A stretch of DNA of 64,000 bases. Origin: Chamaecyparis obtusa (Eukaryota > Streptophyta > Pinopsida > Cupressales > Cupressaceae). The notes beneath the pieces were generated by a model. That model saw only the letters and a list, made by a program, of their open reading frames with translations, was not told the DNA's origin and did not search any database. Below are positions 48,003 through 59,560 of this stretch, in pieces. A program made the position numbers and the translations under genes. The stretch spans positions 121,001 through 185,000 of the forward strand of contig BSBK01002084.1 of NCBI GenBank assembly GCA_027943335.1. The letters run 5' to 3'. Position 1 is the first letter of the stretch. Each line of letters opens with the position of its first letter.

Positions 48003-49251
48003 TGATGGAATATGGATGAAGTGACTGAGAGGGGGGGGGTGAATCAGTCAACCATAAAAACACTTCACTATTTATTCTTTTGCAGATCCCTTAGGATATC
48101 TTAACACTGTTATCTGTTTTAGCACTCGGTAAATAGATTGCAGTAATTTTGAAGATGCAGAAAGTATTATCAATATTATCTTTAGATATTCATCAGCACA
48201 TGTATATGATTGAGAAAGCAATTAAGAACACAAGAGACACAAGATTTAATGTGGAAACCCAATATGGGAAAAACCACCAATGTATTTAGATACTGATTTT
48301 CACTTTTCTGAAGTGATGCCCGGTTAGAAGCCAACCTGGTAAAAGGTTACAAAACACACTGTTAGGTGTGACCTTGTTAGAGGATTTAAAACACCCTGCA
48401 AGGAGTGGCCTGGTAAGAGGTCTTGAAAACAATTCAATGGAATTGTCACCTTGTTAGAGGATTTATATTATGGTTGTTAAACCAACTCGGTTAAGAGATT
48501 TAGAATTCACTGTTACAATGATAAGAAGGTAACAATGAGAAAGTAACTTGTATAATAATGCAACTGTCTTGCTGATTACAGATCTCTGTTCTGCATAATT
48601 CTGATCCTTTCTGATCAAATAAATCTCTGCTGCTCCTCAAGGATATCTGAACATCCTTCACAAGTTCGCATATACCTTTCCTTCTTTTCTTCTGTAAATC
48701 TTCTGTTGTGTCTTTACTTTTCACATTTGACCTTTTATTTATATGATTTTGGATTAGTCAAATCGACATTATTTAGTATAACAGTCGGCTGAATTAAGTA
48801 AACTCTATTTGCAAAAATCCTTCAAGGGCCGACAGTGCTCGGTGACCATATCTTTCTATAATCTTTCGGTGACCGAGGGAACTCGGTAAACACCGACAAT
48901 TCTTTACCTTTGATAACCGACTGAACTCGGTAAACACTATCTTTTCTCGATGACCGACTGAACTCGGTAAACACTAAACTTTCTTCGGCAACCGAGTGAA
49001 CTCGGTAAATACTAAATTTTCTTCGGCAACCGAGTGAACTCGGTAAACACTAAATTTTCTTCGGCAACCGAGTGAACTCGGTAAATACTACTTTTCTTCG
49101 ATAACCGGCTGAACTCGGTAAGCATTAATATTCCTATCTGGTAGACCGACTGAGCTCGGTAGGAGCTGATTGCTGCGGACTATGACATAGTGTGACATCA
49201 AAGACAATACATAATTGAGTAGCAATTTCCTTCAGACAATTGTTTCCAACA
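48003..49251 (-). repeat. Copia-2 5' LTR
   Basis: 1,249 bp, nearly identical to 42122-43372; the promoter-bearing copy for the minus-strand transcript. Confidence 0.95.
48736..48743 (-). promoter_or_regulatory. TATA box of copia-2 5' LTR
   Basis: TATAAATA on the minus strand, in the context ATCATATAAATAAAAGG, downstream of the CTCGGT array. Transcription would start about 30 bp further on. The equivalent in the 3' LTR is at 42857-42864. Confidence 0.6.
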
Positions 49252-50028
49252 ATAACCTCACAATTAGGTTTTTATGCATACCTCTTCAATTAGGTAGATC
49301 CATCTTTTACCGCTTAATCTCCTCTGTAGATCTTAGGTTTAGGTTAGATTCTTCGAATCCTTCAAACATTTATGTTCTTCATCCTTCCTTCTAGATATAT
49401 CTTCAAACTTCTCATTGAATCCATAATAAAATGATTTACCATGCATTAAATTCTCCATACAATCAATTAATAAAATCAACATGATTTACATATCCCAAGA
49501 ATTCAATTATGTGAACTGGGAATCTCAATTCTTTCTCCAAATGTAAATTACTAACACTTGGTCAATACTATGTTCATCTCCTTGGTCATCACTTCGTAAC
49601 TTGGTCATCTCTACAAACTGTCTTCCTTGGCTAACACTATCTTGCTCGGTAATTTCCTATCGCTCGGCATAAACTAATGTTCAGTGAACACTAAATTTAC
49701 TTGGCATATACTGGTGCTCGTTTGACACTAACATCACTCAGCTTAAATTAGATTTCTTCACTTTTTCTCAATTAAGCCTACTTCTCCAGTCTTTCTTCTT
49801 ACTCAGATAAATAATACATTATCTTATCAATGTGCCAAATAATCAAGTACCCATCAAAGTATCAAATAAATCAACCTTTCCTTAGGTTCTCTTGTTATCT
49901 CCCTTTCCCTAATCCTTTTCATCGATCAATTGATATGGTACTCTCTTAGATAGCAATTGTCTTACCAGTTAAGGTTTGACATCAATGACAATACAATAAT
50001 TGTTTCAATTGTAGTTTCCAACAACAAC

Positions 50029-50289
50029 ATCCTCATCATATGTGCAGCCCATGACGGGTGTCGAAATCTCAATGATCTATCAAATTCCATGGATGAGGAT
50101 GTCATCGTACAAATAGTATCTTTGGATTCAACCACTTGTCAAAAATCTGAGGCATATTGAAGTCAAAATTCTGATGTTATCAAGCATCATCAGATGTACT
50201 GACAAGAAGTTTTTGACGATGACATTTGTTGATAGTGTGACGACGTCTTGTTGGAATTCAGATGAAAGATCATTGAAAATATGCCCTGA
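50029..50289 (+). repeat. 88-bp tandem repeat interrupted by copia-1 (right part) and flank
   Basis: Completes the unit cut at 22581 and holds a third diverged unit starting at 50071. Repeat similarity fades after about 50110; the rest is unassigned. Confidence 0.65.
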
Positions 50290-50890
50290 ATGTACTAGTG
50301 GGTGTTGGTAGTGGTGGTCTCTCCATTGGTGGGTATGTGTGGATTCATTGGCTAAGGCATCTATTTTATTACTGTTTGGAAGCTGGAACTTTGTTCCCAC
50401 TTATTGGGCTTCTAAGAAATATTTTGTTACTCTTGAAAAGATGGGCAGTGGGGGCTCTCTATCTTGTCTTAGACCTTTTTGGGTCATTTTGGCCCTATTT
50501 GTTGTTTGTGTGAGGTTTTTAGAAGTTGAGGGTCATGCATTCCATTTCATTAGTTGAATATGTGTGGGGGTCTCTAATGTGGCTAGGGTGCACCAAATGT
50601 ATTGTGTGGTGGATGCTATTTATGTATTTTTGGTTGTCAATGCCACTCTTGTTTGGCCCCCTTTGGAATCTTTCACAACATTTCTTCTCATGTTGTTATG
50701 GTTCCTTTTAATGGAAGAGTTCTTACTACTTGGTGAGTGGACATCTATGGTGGTGCAGTGTGGATCTATAATCAGTTTTGGATTCCTGGTGTTTTCCTTG
50801 GTGGTTAGTAGATGTACAAGGTATTCTAATATTCATTGCATTGTATCCTTGAACTATTGTGTCTTTTTTGGGTTGGATTGTGCTTGGTGT
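50290..50890 (+). other. T/G-rich unassigned DNA, left part
   Basis: Plus strand is strongly T- and G-rich and poor in A and C. Several overlapping frames are open simply because of composition. No domain recognised. It continues at 53369 after the inserted element. Confidence 0.5.
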
Positions 50891-50895
50891 GAGCT

Positions 50896-51540
50896 TGTTA
50901 GAAGTAATAAAAGAATGGAAATGAGATCAAAAATATCATCCAAGAAAGTGAAGTGCAAGAAGGATTTTACCATAAACCAAATGTGAGAGAGTTGCAAGAT
51001 CAAACACCAAAACCAAGATAATACTCCAAGAATCCAACAGGAGCCAAGAGATTTTTGTAAGGGGAAAAGTAAAGAAAAACCCCATTGTGTATTATGAATG
51101 AGGCATGAAAAGCATAAAAAGAGAGAGAGAAATAATATGAGCAAGAAGCTCAATACAATATGATAGAACTACTATGCAAGAGGAGAGAAATTGTGTGAAA
51201 TAATTGTGAGAAATTAGCGTGAGAAAAGATTATCTCAAGTGCTTGGAGAAGCATCTCTTAAGTACAGATGAGTGAAGGAGTTTGCATGTAACTCTCTATG
51301 TGAATTATGAGTGCCACATTCATACAAGTGTGTGCCAAGTGTGAGCATCATCATAAGGAGGAATAAACTATTTTCCTTATTAAAGGAATTACAAAATATG
51401 AGTTGTCCTCCCACTTGGACTAGAGGACAAAATTACATGTAGAGATTCCTTTAGGAATATCCTAAAATAAATAAAAGAGCATACCTTGGTTTATCCTCAA
51501 ATTAAATAAAACAACAAAGGAAAGATTACTAATTCTAACA
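50896..51540 (-). repeat. 3' LTR of small LTR element
   Basis: TGTTAGAAGTAATAAAAG... to ...TACTAATTCTAACA; includes a GA-rich stretch near 51120 whose length differs in the partner LTR. Confidence 0.9.
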
Positions 51541-52717
51541 CCCCCCTTTAATCTTTACTTGGGGTGATTACATCAATGGGTATTAAACCCAAAATTTACA
51601 AAAATATGCAACTTGATCTTCAATATAAGGAAGAAATGTATTGTCTTCAAATGTGCAAGTAGTCTGCCATATGTTATACATGCATCTTTTGTAGATCCAA
51701 GAGAAGTGGATGGTTCCTTTAAATGTGTTCCAGTGGAAGAATATCCACATCTTTAAGTAGACGTTTGATTCATAGGATTTGTGTGAATGAATTGATATCT
51801 TGAATTTTCCTTGAAGGATCACCTGAAACATAGAACACAAAACAAGAACAAAAGGAAACTATCCAGTAGAATATCATATAACATTCAAGTTAGTGAAACT
51901 ATGAAAATTTTTCATGAGATTTTATCAAAAAAGAAAAGGAGCTAAAATGAAATCAAGATAAACCAAATGGTCAACAATCCACTCTCCTATCTCAAAATAA
52001 ACATACTAATGCACAAAATTCCACAAACAAGGCCAACTAACAAAATCTGCATCACCATTGCATCGATATCATGGATATAGATAGTCCATTAATGAGTCAT
52101 CACTACAAGTATATGGGTGATCAGTCCACAACCTGCATGACTCGTGATCTAAGCAATGAAGTATGAAAACTCATCATCACATTAGTAAGTTTACAAAGAG
52201 AAATGAGAGAGACAAAATCATAATTCAAGTAGGACATCAAGAACCATAATCAAGGAGACATAATAATCTAAACAAATATTAACCAAAAAAATATAGACAT
52301 ATGCTAAATAAGAATTTGAACTAAGGATTAAGAGAGAGAGAGAGAGAAAACATGGAGTTAGGCTTGCAACAAAATGAAATAGCCTGCATGCACAAGATTT
52401 TTAGAAAACTAAAAATGAATAGATAGATGAAACCTGCAAGAAATATTAGATTAGTGCTTGCAAAAAAAAACTACTTGAAATGAAGAAAAAGGAGTTGGGT
52501 TTGGTGGTGAACTGACCAAACCCAAAAAAAAATCTAAAATCTAAGTTACTCTCTAGCGGCAAGCCTTCCAAAGAGGGTTAGAGAAAAAATTTATGAAATA
52601 AACAAGTTAGAGCTACAAAAAAATATTAGATCTCTAAAAGAAATTTGAAAAAACTTGCTCCTTTAAATGTCACCTTCCTACACAACACTTAAACAAGGAT
52701 TAGTAGCTTTGATACCA

Positions 52718-53363
52718 TGTTAGAAGTAATAAAAGAATGGAAACAAGATCAAAAAGATATTCCAAGAAAGTGAAGTGCAAGACGGATTTTACCATAAACC
52801 AAATGTGAGAGAGTTGCAAGATCAAACACCAAAACCAAGATAATACTCCAAGAATCCAACAGGAGCCAAGAGATTTTTGTAAGGGGAAAAGCAAAGAAAA
52901 ACCCCATTGTGTATTATGAATTCAGCATTAAAATCCTAAAGAGAGAGAGAGAGAGAGAAAGAATATGAGCAAGAAGCTCAATACAATATGATAGAACTAC
53001 TATGCAAGAGGAGAGAAATTGTGTGAAAGAATTGTAAGAAATTAGTGTGAGAAAATATTATCTCAAGTGTGTGGAGAAGCATCTCAAGTAGAGATGAGTG
53101 AAGGAGTTTACATGTAACTCCCTATGTGAATGAGTGCCACATTCATACAAGTGTGTGCCAAGTGTGAGCATCTTCATAAGGAGGAGTAAACTATTTTCCT
53201 TATTAAAGGAATTACAAAATATGAGTTGTCCTCCCACTTGGACTAGAGGACAAAATTACATGTAGAGATTCCTTTATGAATATCCTAAAATAAATAAAAG
53301 AGGATACCTTGGTTTATCCTCAAATTAAATAAAACAACCAAGGAAAGATTACTAATTCTAACA
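52718..53363 (-). repeat. 5' LTR of small LTR element
   Basis: Partner of 50896-51540; the primer site lies immediately to its left. Confidence 0.9.
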
Positions 53364-53368
53364 GAGCT

Positions 53369-54660
53369 TCCCTATTTTTAGTTTTGGATATTCTCTAGTT
53401 TCTATATGACAGTGTAGGGGCCACACTTTATGTTCTTAGACCTTCCTATTTGGTGTGTCTACTCCCCTATAGGGGTGGTTTGTGGGTTTCTTTCTTGTAA
53501 ATTGGGTGGTTGTGGCCTTCAACTCATTAGTGTTGCTCATTTTTCTAGGTTTGTGTTTGGTTTAGAGGGAGATCTTATCTTTTCTAAGATTTCTCTTCTT
53601 GGGGATTTTTCCTTTTCTTTGGGACTATGGATTTTGGTTTTCTTGTGTTCTTGGACTTATTTTTGTGCTTCTAGTAGGGCTCAGTAATTATTGTGTGCTT
53701 GGTGGTGTCTACATACCACCAATAGGGTGTGGTATGGTGTTTCTTGCATTTACATGTTTGATCCTCCGTAGATTTACCTTCACTATTTTCAAGGTTTTTT
53801 GGACTCTTGTATTAATGGAAATAATTCTCTTGTGGAGACTAGAGGTGTAGTGAGTTGTGCTCTAATTGATGGTAAAGTGATGCTCCTACTTATTGAGGGC
53901 TTTGGATAAGCTTACAAGTCTTCTTTTCTCCTCCTACTGTGAGCCTGAAGATGGTGCCTACCCCAGTTTTTGGGGATAAGTTTCTTATCCCTTTGTAGCT
54001 AGGTTGTGATGGACATTGTTGTTAATATCAAGCTTCCTTTTCTTTTTTAGTATTATTTCTTGTTCAAATTTTCCACCTTATATGGTTTGGACAATGGTTT
54101 TGTTTCTTCTGGTAGGTAGTCCAATGCTAATAATTTTCAAGGGCTTGTTATGGTCTTAGGTTATTTTTGGTTAAAATTTTTAATTGAATTTGGGGTTATG
54201 CTGGAACCTATTGTGGTGGGGTGTTTTTTTTTGGCCATGATAAGAACTTGGCACACTCAGTGTGTTTCTTCCTCATTTTTTATTCTTATGGAGGTGGAAG
54301 AGTCTCCTATGGAGGTGGGGACTTGTTTCGTGAAGGAGGAGATTTGTTACTTTGGGCGATGTTCTCCTTTATATGGCTAGTTGGACATGGTTTGGATTCA
54401 TGGCTAACTCTCCAACATGATTATATCTTCCTTTCCTTTTCCTATTAAGGTGGACTCCTAGTTTATTTTTGTGGAAAGAAGATTTGTAGATAGGGGGTGG
54501 TTTTCTGATTGGAGGGGTGATGTTATTTATTATAGGGTAATTTCTAATACCACTTTTCCACCCTTTGTGAAATCTTGGGGATCCTTTCAAAATCCCTCAG
54601 TTATTTCACCCCACCTATCAGAGTGCTACTTGTTTGCAATTAATGATCTCTTTTGACAAC
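53369..54660 (+). other. T/G-rich unassigned DNA, right part
   Basis: Continuation of 50290-50890 across the inserted element. Open frames such as 53430-53687 and 54150-54380 reflect composition and show no domain. Possibly a decayed LINE or other transcribed repeat. Confidence 0.45.
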
Positions 54661-55842
54661 TATGTTTTAAGTCCTGTTGTGGCCCTTTACTTTGTAAAAG
54701 GCCTTTTAAGAAAGACAACTAATACACTGACAATGTGCCCTTAGTGGCCTTGACTTGTAACATCCAATACCTTTTGCAATGTGATGTTGATCTTTTTATA
54801 GCCCCCGTGTTGTGATTTTGTAAGGGCCAACTCTCTTGTTTTGGTTGTTGATTAATATTATAAATATTCTTTGTTTATTCTCATTTTTCTTGAGAGGATC
54901 ATTCATGTTATCCAAGTAAAATATTACATCTTTACACCATAACTAGTTCTTCATTTAAATGAAAAAGGGTATGTAGAAGATTTATACATACATTTTTTAC
55001 TTATATTACATCAATATGTTTGCTTTCCATTAGCTTAGGTAGGCCTTTTAATGTCCTAAATTGTAAGAACCTATAATTAGATGCTCAATTAGGCCTTATT
55101 TTAGTATGTATGAGTTCCTGTAGTAATTTTTAGTATTCAAGCTCCACAATACCTATATTTTTGGCTCTCTTTCCACCTTCTTGAATCCCAAATCAAATTC
55201 CATCCTCTTCTCAAGAAGAAGACACCCAAATCGTCCCCTTTCCTAGTTTTTTTCCCTTAAATTCAAGGAGGGGGCTTGTCTCATTGGTTAAGTAGGATTT
55301 CTAGATTCTTATCGGCCTCCTTCAAGTTTTGAGCCTTGAAATATTGTGAGAGGTATAAAATAAAATTATCTCTCCTCATTTTGATATAGCACAATCAAGA
55401 TTTCAAGAGACCCTCCCACAATTTTTCACATCTCAAGAATTCCTAACCAAGAGTTCAAGCATTCCAAAGGCATTTTCAAGGTAATCTTCTCCATGGATCG
55501 AGACTCTTTCCCTCATTGAAGGCCAAGAAAAGGATTATACCATCAAGGAAGATGATCAAACATTCATACAAGAATTCAACTCAACTCTTTAATTTATCCC
55601 TCTCTCTCTCTCTCTCTCTCCAATCAAGAATTGTGGCAAACTACAACATCCATTACATAAGGTTTTATCTTACATGATTTTCTTTTGGGATTTTGTGTGA
55701 AGTCAAAAGATATTGCATCAACATACTCAATCACATTTAAGGAAGAATTTTCATTTCCAAGGTATAATACACTTCATTTTTCAAATCTAGCCTCTACTAT
55801 ATGACATCACACTTTCATTTATTTTATTTCAAGGTTGATTCC
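54661..55842. other. Intergenic stretch with (TC)10
   Basis: No gene recognised. A (TC)10 microsatellite lies at 55601-55621. The end of the T/G-rich unit near 54830-54890 (TTGGTTGTTGATTAATATTA) could be a LINE-like 3' end, but no poly(A) tail marks it. Confidence 0.4.
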
Positions 55843-56230
55843 TGTAGACACCCAAATCTGAACATAATTAATTAATTATCTTATACAGTCCTAGGTAAGT
55901 TAACCTGTTTAATTTACCTAATGTCCTTGATCCTATTTTGTTAAATGAACCTAGTGATTTGTTTAATAAAATGATCAAACCCCATTCTTCTATAGTCCTT
56001 TTGTCAATTAAATAGCTAGTCTATTTAATTAGTGATCTTCCAACCATCCTGGGTGAATTAACTGATCTAGTTTACCTAATGCCCAATCCAATTTAATTGA
56101 ATAGATCCACCTATTTAATTAAATCAATCTTCTTCTATTTTGAATTATAATGAATTCAAAATTCACCCAATTTCCTCCCACTATCCTTACTATCCTTACA
56201 AGATAAACCTACAAAAACATAAAGCATGGA
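55843..56230 (+). repeat. Probable truncated 5' LTR or leader of second Tat relic
   Basis: Begins TGTAGACACCCAAA, matching the start of the putative 3' LTR at 60861 (TGTAGACACCTAAA). The rest is AT-rich with TTAATTAA phrases and does not align clearly with the 3' copy, so most of the LTR and the gag are lost or rearranged. Confidence 0.4.
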
Positions 56231-59200
56231 TTGAGGATTTTGGAAAAGATTAGAACCCTCCATCCTCTTTCCTCATCTGAGACCCCTGATTTAGTAACTG
56301 ATTCATACATCAATACCATAACAAAACTTCCCATCTCTTCCTTCCTAACCAAGGATATCATAGCCTTGGTTTACCCTGACCTTATAGATTGGGAACAAAA
56401 AAATCCACCAACCATAGACATCTTTGAGATTGATGAACCTATTTCTAAATTCTTTGGGCTAAGAAAAAGTGTACCTATGGGGGACCACAAGGTAGGTTTT
56501 AGAATCAAACTAGACAAAACAACACTACTTTGGGGAGTTATATCAATCCTCTAGTCAAAAATATGAAAAAGAAAACATAAGGCTCTTGGGTGAAAACTGA
56601 AAGGCACCCACTTGCCACAAAGTAACAAAGAAAAAGAGTTATCTGAGGGTGAAAACATCTTTGAGGCACCCAAGGATGGAGAGATTGATATACTACCCAT
56701 TACTAAAGAGATGTCACCTCTTCTAGTAGAGAAAACTCAAACAATAAACATTAGCACTACAGAGACACAAATATTGATACACTTGGCGGAGTCATTAACA
56801 GAAGAAGAAAAAAAATAAATTCATCCAGTTCTTCAGAGACCAACAAATTAACTTTGCCTAGTCATACTCAAAACATGCTTGAGTTTGATCCTGAGTTAGT
56901 ACTTCGCCATTTGCCACTAAAGCCGGGGGCAAAGCCATACAAATAGAAACTCTACAAGATGCATCTCAAGATTGCATTATTAGTCAAATAATAACTAAAG
57001 AAATTAATGGATGCAGGTTTCATCAAACCTATAGACTATGCTGACTGGATCTCAAATCTAGTACTAGTGGGAAAAGAAAGTAGTGCCTCAAAAATATGCA
57101 CTAACTTTTGAGACTTGAATTTGGCATGTCCAAAGGATGACTTTCCCTTACCAAATATTGACATAATAGTAGTTCTCACTTCTGGATATAAGATGCTATC
57201 ACTAATGGACGTCTTCTCTGGATACAACTAGATTAAAATTGTACTCAAAGATCAACATAAAATGACTTTCACTTGTTTTTGGGGCACCTATTATTGGTGT
57301 GTCATGCTATTTGGGGCTAAAGAATACTGGAGCTACATATCAGAGTGATGACTATCTTTTATGACATGATGTACATCACCATGGAAGATTATGTTGATGA
57401 CATATTGGAAAAGTCCCTAGAGATAAATTTGCACTTATCAGTATTAGCCCCAATATTTTATAGACTTGAATGGTATAAGAAGTCCAGCTAAACCCAAAGA
57501 GATGTGTCTTTGGAGTCACATCAAGAAATTTGTTGGGACTTATTGTCTCCGAGAGAGGGAATACAGATCGACCCTAAAAAGGTCCAAGCTATAATTGCAA
57601 TGTCTCCCCCAACAACTCTGAAGAACTTGAGAAGTTTACAAGGCAGACTAAAACCAATGAGAAGGTTTATATCATAGCTAGTAGACAAGTGCCAACCCAT
57701 TCCAATACCTATTGCATAAAGACATAAAGTTCTAATGGACAAAGAATTGTTAAGAGGCCTTTCGAATACTGAAGGACTACCTATTATCAGTGTCAATCTT
57801 AGTATCACCCATCTCCAGATCAACCCTTATTATTGTACATCTTGGCAATAGAACACTCACTGGGGCCATTACCTGGCACAAAATGGCTTAGAAAGAAAAG
57901 AAAAGACCATATACTATATAAGTTGGATGCTTGTGGCTTACGAACTAAATTACACTGCTATTGAAAGAGAATGTTTGACTTTAGTTTTTGCCTCACAAAA
58001 AAAATTAGATATTATATGTTGAGCCACAAGATGATTTCCATTGCCAAGATTAATCCATTGAAATATCTACTGAGAAAAAGCAACACTAGTAGGGTGCCTA
58101 GCTTAAATGGGTCATGATACTAAGTGAATTCGACATAGACTATGTTGATAGAAAAGAAATCAAAGGCCAAGAAATTGTAGACCAACTGGGAGATGCACCT
58201 CTACCTTCTACTCATCTGATGTTTGATAGAATTCCCCAAATGAATGGATAATTTCTATAGAAGAGCCAAAATAATGGAAGTTATATTTTGATGGCTCCCA
58301 TGCGCAAAAAGGATCAGGAGGTGACACAGTCTTCATTACTCCTTAAGGATATTCCATTCCTAGATCTTACAGGCTAATATTTGATTGCACCAACAACATG
58401 GTATAATATGAAGCATTTCTCATTGGGCTAAAAAATAGTTGTCCAGTGGAATATCCAATAACTACATGTCTATGGGAATTCTCAACTAATTATCAATCGG
58501 GTCAATGAAAAACTATGAAAACCAAAGATGATAAATTGATTCCGTACAAGGGCTATGGTGGAAAACCTCAAGTTGCACTTTGAGTAGATACCATTCAAGA
58601 AAATCCCTTGGATAAGAAACATGACAAAATATGCTATGGCTATTGTAGGCTCTATGTTGGACATGCCACCTAAGATGACACAATGTGAATTCATGGTCGA
58701 ACAACTTGTGGTCCCTACTTTTGAAGTTCTAAAGTGTGAGGTTGTGGACAAAATTGTTGGTCCCAATTCCCCTTGTTACCTATATATTTACGACTATCTC
58801 ACTAGCCAAATCATCCCTCCAGAACTACCCTGCAACCAAAAATAAGACTTTAACAAGGAAAGCCTCCCATTACACTATCATTGCCAATACACTCCTACAA
58901 ATAAAGTCTGGATGGTACACTCTTACAATGTCTCAACTTGGAACAATCATAATCAGTAATATTAGAAGTGCATGAGGGAATTTGTGGTGCCCACTCTTGT
59001 GGCTTGACCTTAGCAAAGAAACTTCTCAAGATTGGGTATTATTGGCCCACTATGGAAAACTATGCCTGCTCATTTATTAAAAAAATGCAAAAAGTGTCGT
59101 ATTCATGGGAACCTCATTCATGCACCATCTCAGGAGTTGCAACCACTTACTTCACCATGGCCTTTCTCATAGTGGGGGTGGACCTCATTGGCAAGATTGA

Positions 59201-59560
59201 CCCATTATCCTCCAATGGTCATAAGTACATAATCACAACTACTAAGTATTTTACAAACTGGTTTAAAGCAATTCCAATGACCTATACTATCGACAAACAA
59301 AATTTCCAAGTTCCTCTTAAACTATATCATAAGCCGATGCAGAGTTCCACAAACCATTATCACCAATCATAGTGTCCCCCTTTAAGAATAAATAAATGAA
59401 AGAGATTTGTGCCAAATTCCAAATCCATCATAACTATTCTTCATGCTACTTACCCCCAAGCTAATGACCAGTCTAAGGCTACGCACAAAATAATCATAAA
59501 AATCTTACCTATCAAACTATTCCACAACAAAGCATTTTGTCAAATTCATGTTGTCTTAAA
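56231..59560 (+). pseudogene. Second Tat-lineage pol relic
   Basis: Heavily decayed pol with many stops and frameshifts, missing gag. In order: linker with YPDLIDWEQ (about 56370) and SEGENIFEAPKDG (about 56640); reverse transcriptase KMHLKIALLVK, DYADWISNLVLVGKE, LACPKDDFPLPNIDII and SLMDVFSGYN (56950-57230); thumb and RNase H pieces (57540-58200); archaeal-type RNase H WKLYFDGSHAQKGSGG and DCTNNMV (58275-58415); integrase HEGICGAHSCGLTLAKKLLK, IGYYWPTMENYA (58970-59070), VDLIGKIDPLSSNGHKYIIT (59180-59240) and a tail near 59400-59560. It parallels the element at 26926-41333 but lies on the other strand. Confidence 0.82.

Larger units (their letters stand above)
42122..49251 (-). mobile_element. 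Copia-2: young, nearly intact Ty1/copia element
   Basis: 7,130 bp with LTRs 42122-43372 and 48003-49251 and a perfect target duplication ATAAC (42117-42121 and 49252-49256). I count about nine substitutions between the LTRs plus a G-run length difference, roughly 0.7%. It has a primer site, polypurine tract (43373-43388) and one gag-pol frame with three nonsense codons. It sits in the 5' LTR of copia-1, to which it is related. Confidence 0.95.
22582..50023 (-). mobile_element. Copia-1: old Ty1/copia element hosting two insertions
   Basis: LTR element bounded by TG...CA ends and a perfect 5-bp target duplication ACAAC (22577-22581 and 50024-50028). Without its inserts it is about 5.9 kb: 3' LTR (22582-24077), 3' untranslated region, broken gag-pol (24562-26925), then the Tat element (26926-41333), the remaining gag start, primer site (41401-41412) and a 5' LTR split by copia-2. 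The reverse transcriptase has been deleted. LTR divergence is about 7% in the first 235 bp compared by eye, making it the oldest of the nest. Confidence 0.9.
41415..50023 (-). repeat. Copia-1 5' LTR, split by copia-2
   Basis: The LTR occupies 41415-42121 and 49257-50023 (about 1.47 kb together); the middle is copia-2. Text on both sides joins in register with the intact 3' LTR, in which GTTGTAACCTCATAATTAGG (near 23320-23340) corresponds to the split point. Confidence 0.9.
50896..53363 (-). mobile_element. Small non-autonomous LTR element
   Basis: 2,468 bp with LTRs 50896-51540 (645 bp) and 52718-53363 (646 bp), perfect target duplication GAGCT (50891-50895 and 53364-53368), a minus-strand primer site TGGTATCAAAGC at 52706-52717, and a polypurine tract (minus TTAAAGGGGGG) at 51541-51551. 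The 1.18-kb interior encodes no recognisable retroelement protein; the longest minus-strand frame (51583-51840) has no domain I know. It also holds a (GA)n stretch at 52330-52347. The initiator-Met-like primer site suggests a copia-driven element. LTR divergence by eye is about 5%. Confidence 0.9.

Noticed and set aside
50298..50986. Overlapping plus-strand frames rich in Leu, Phe, Trp and Cys, looking like membrane proteins
   Set aside because: T/G-rich composition alone yields hydrophobic codons in every frame; overlapping frames look alike and one runs into the inserted LTR.
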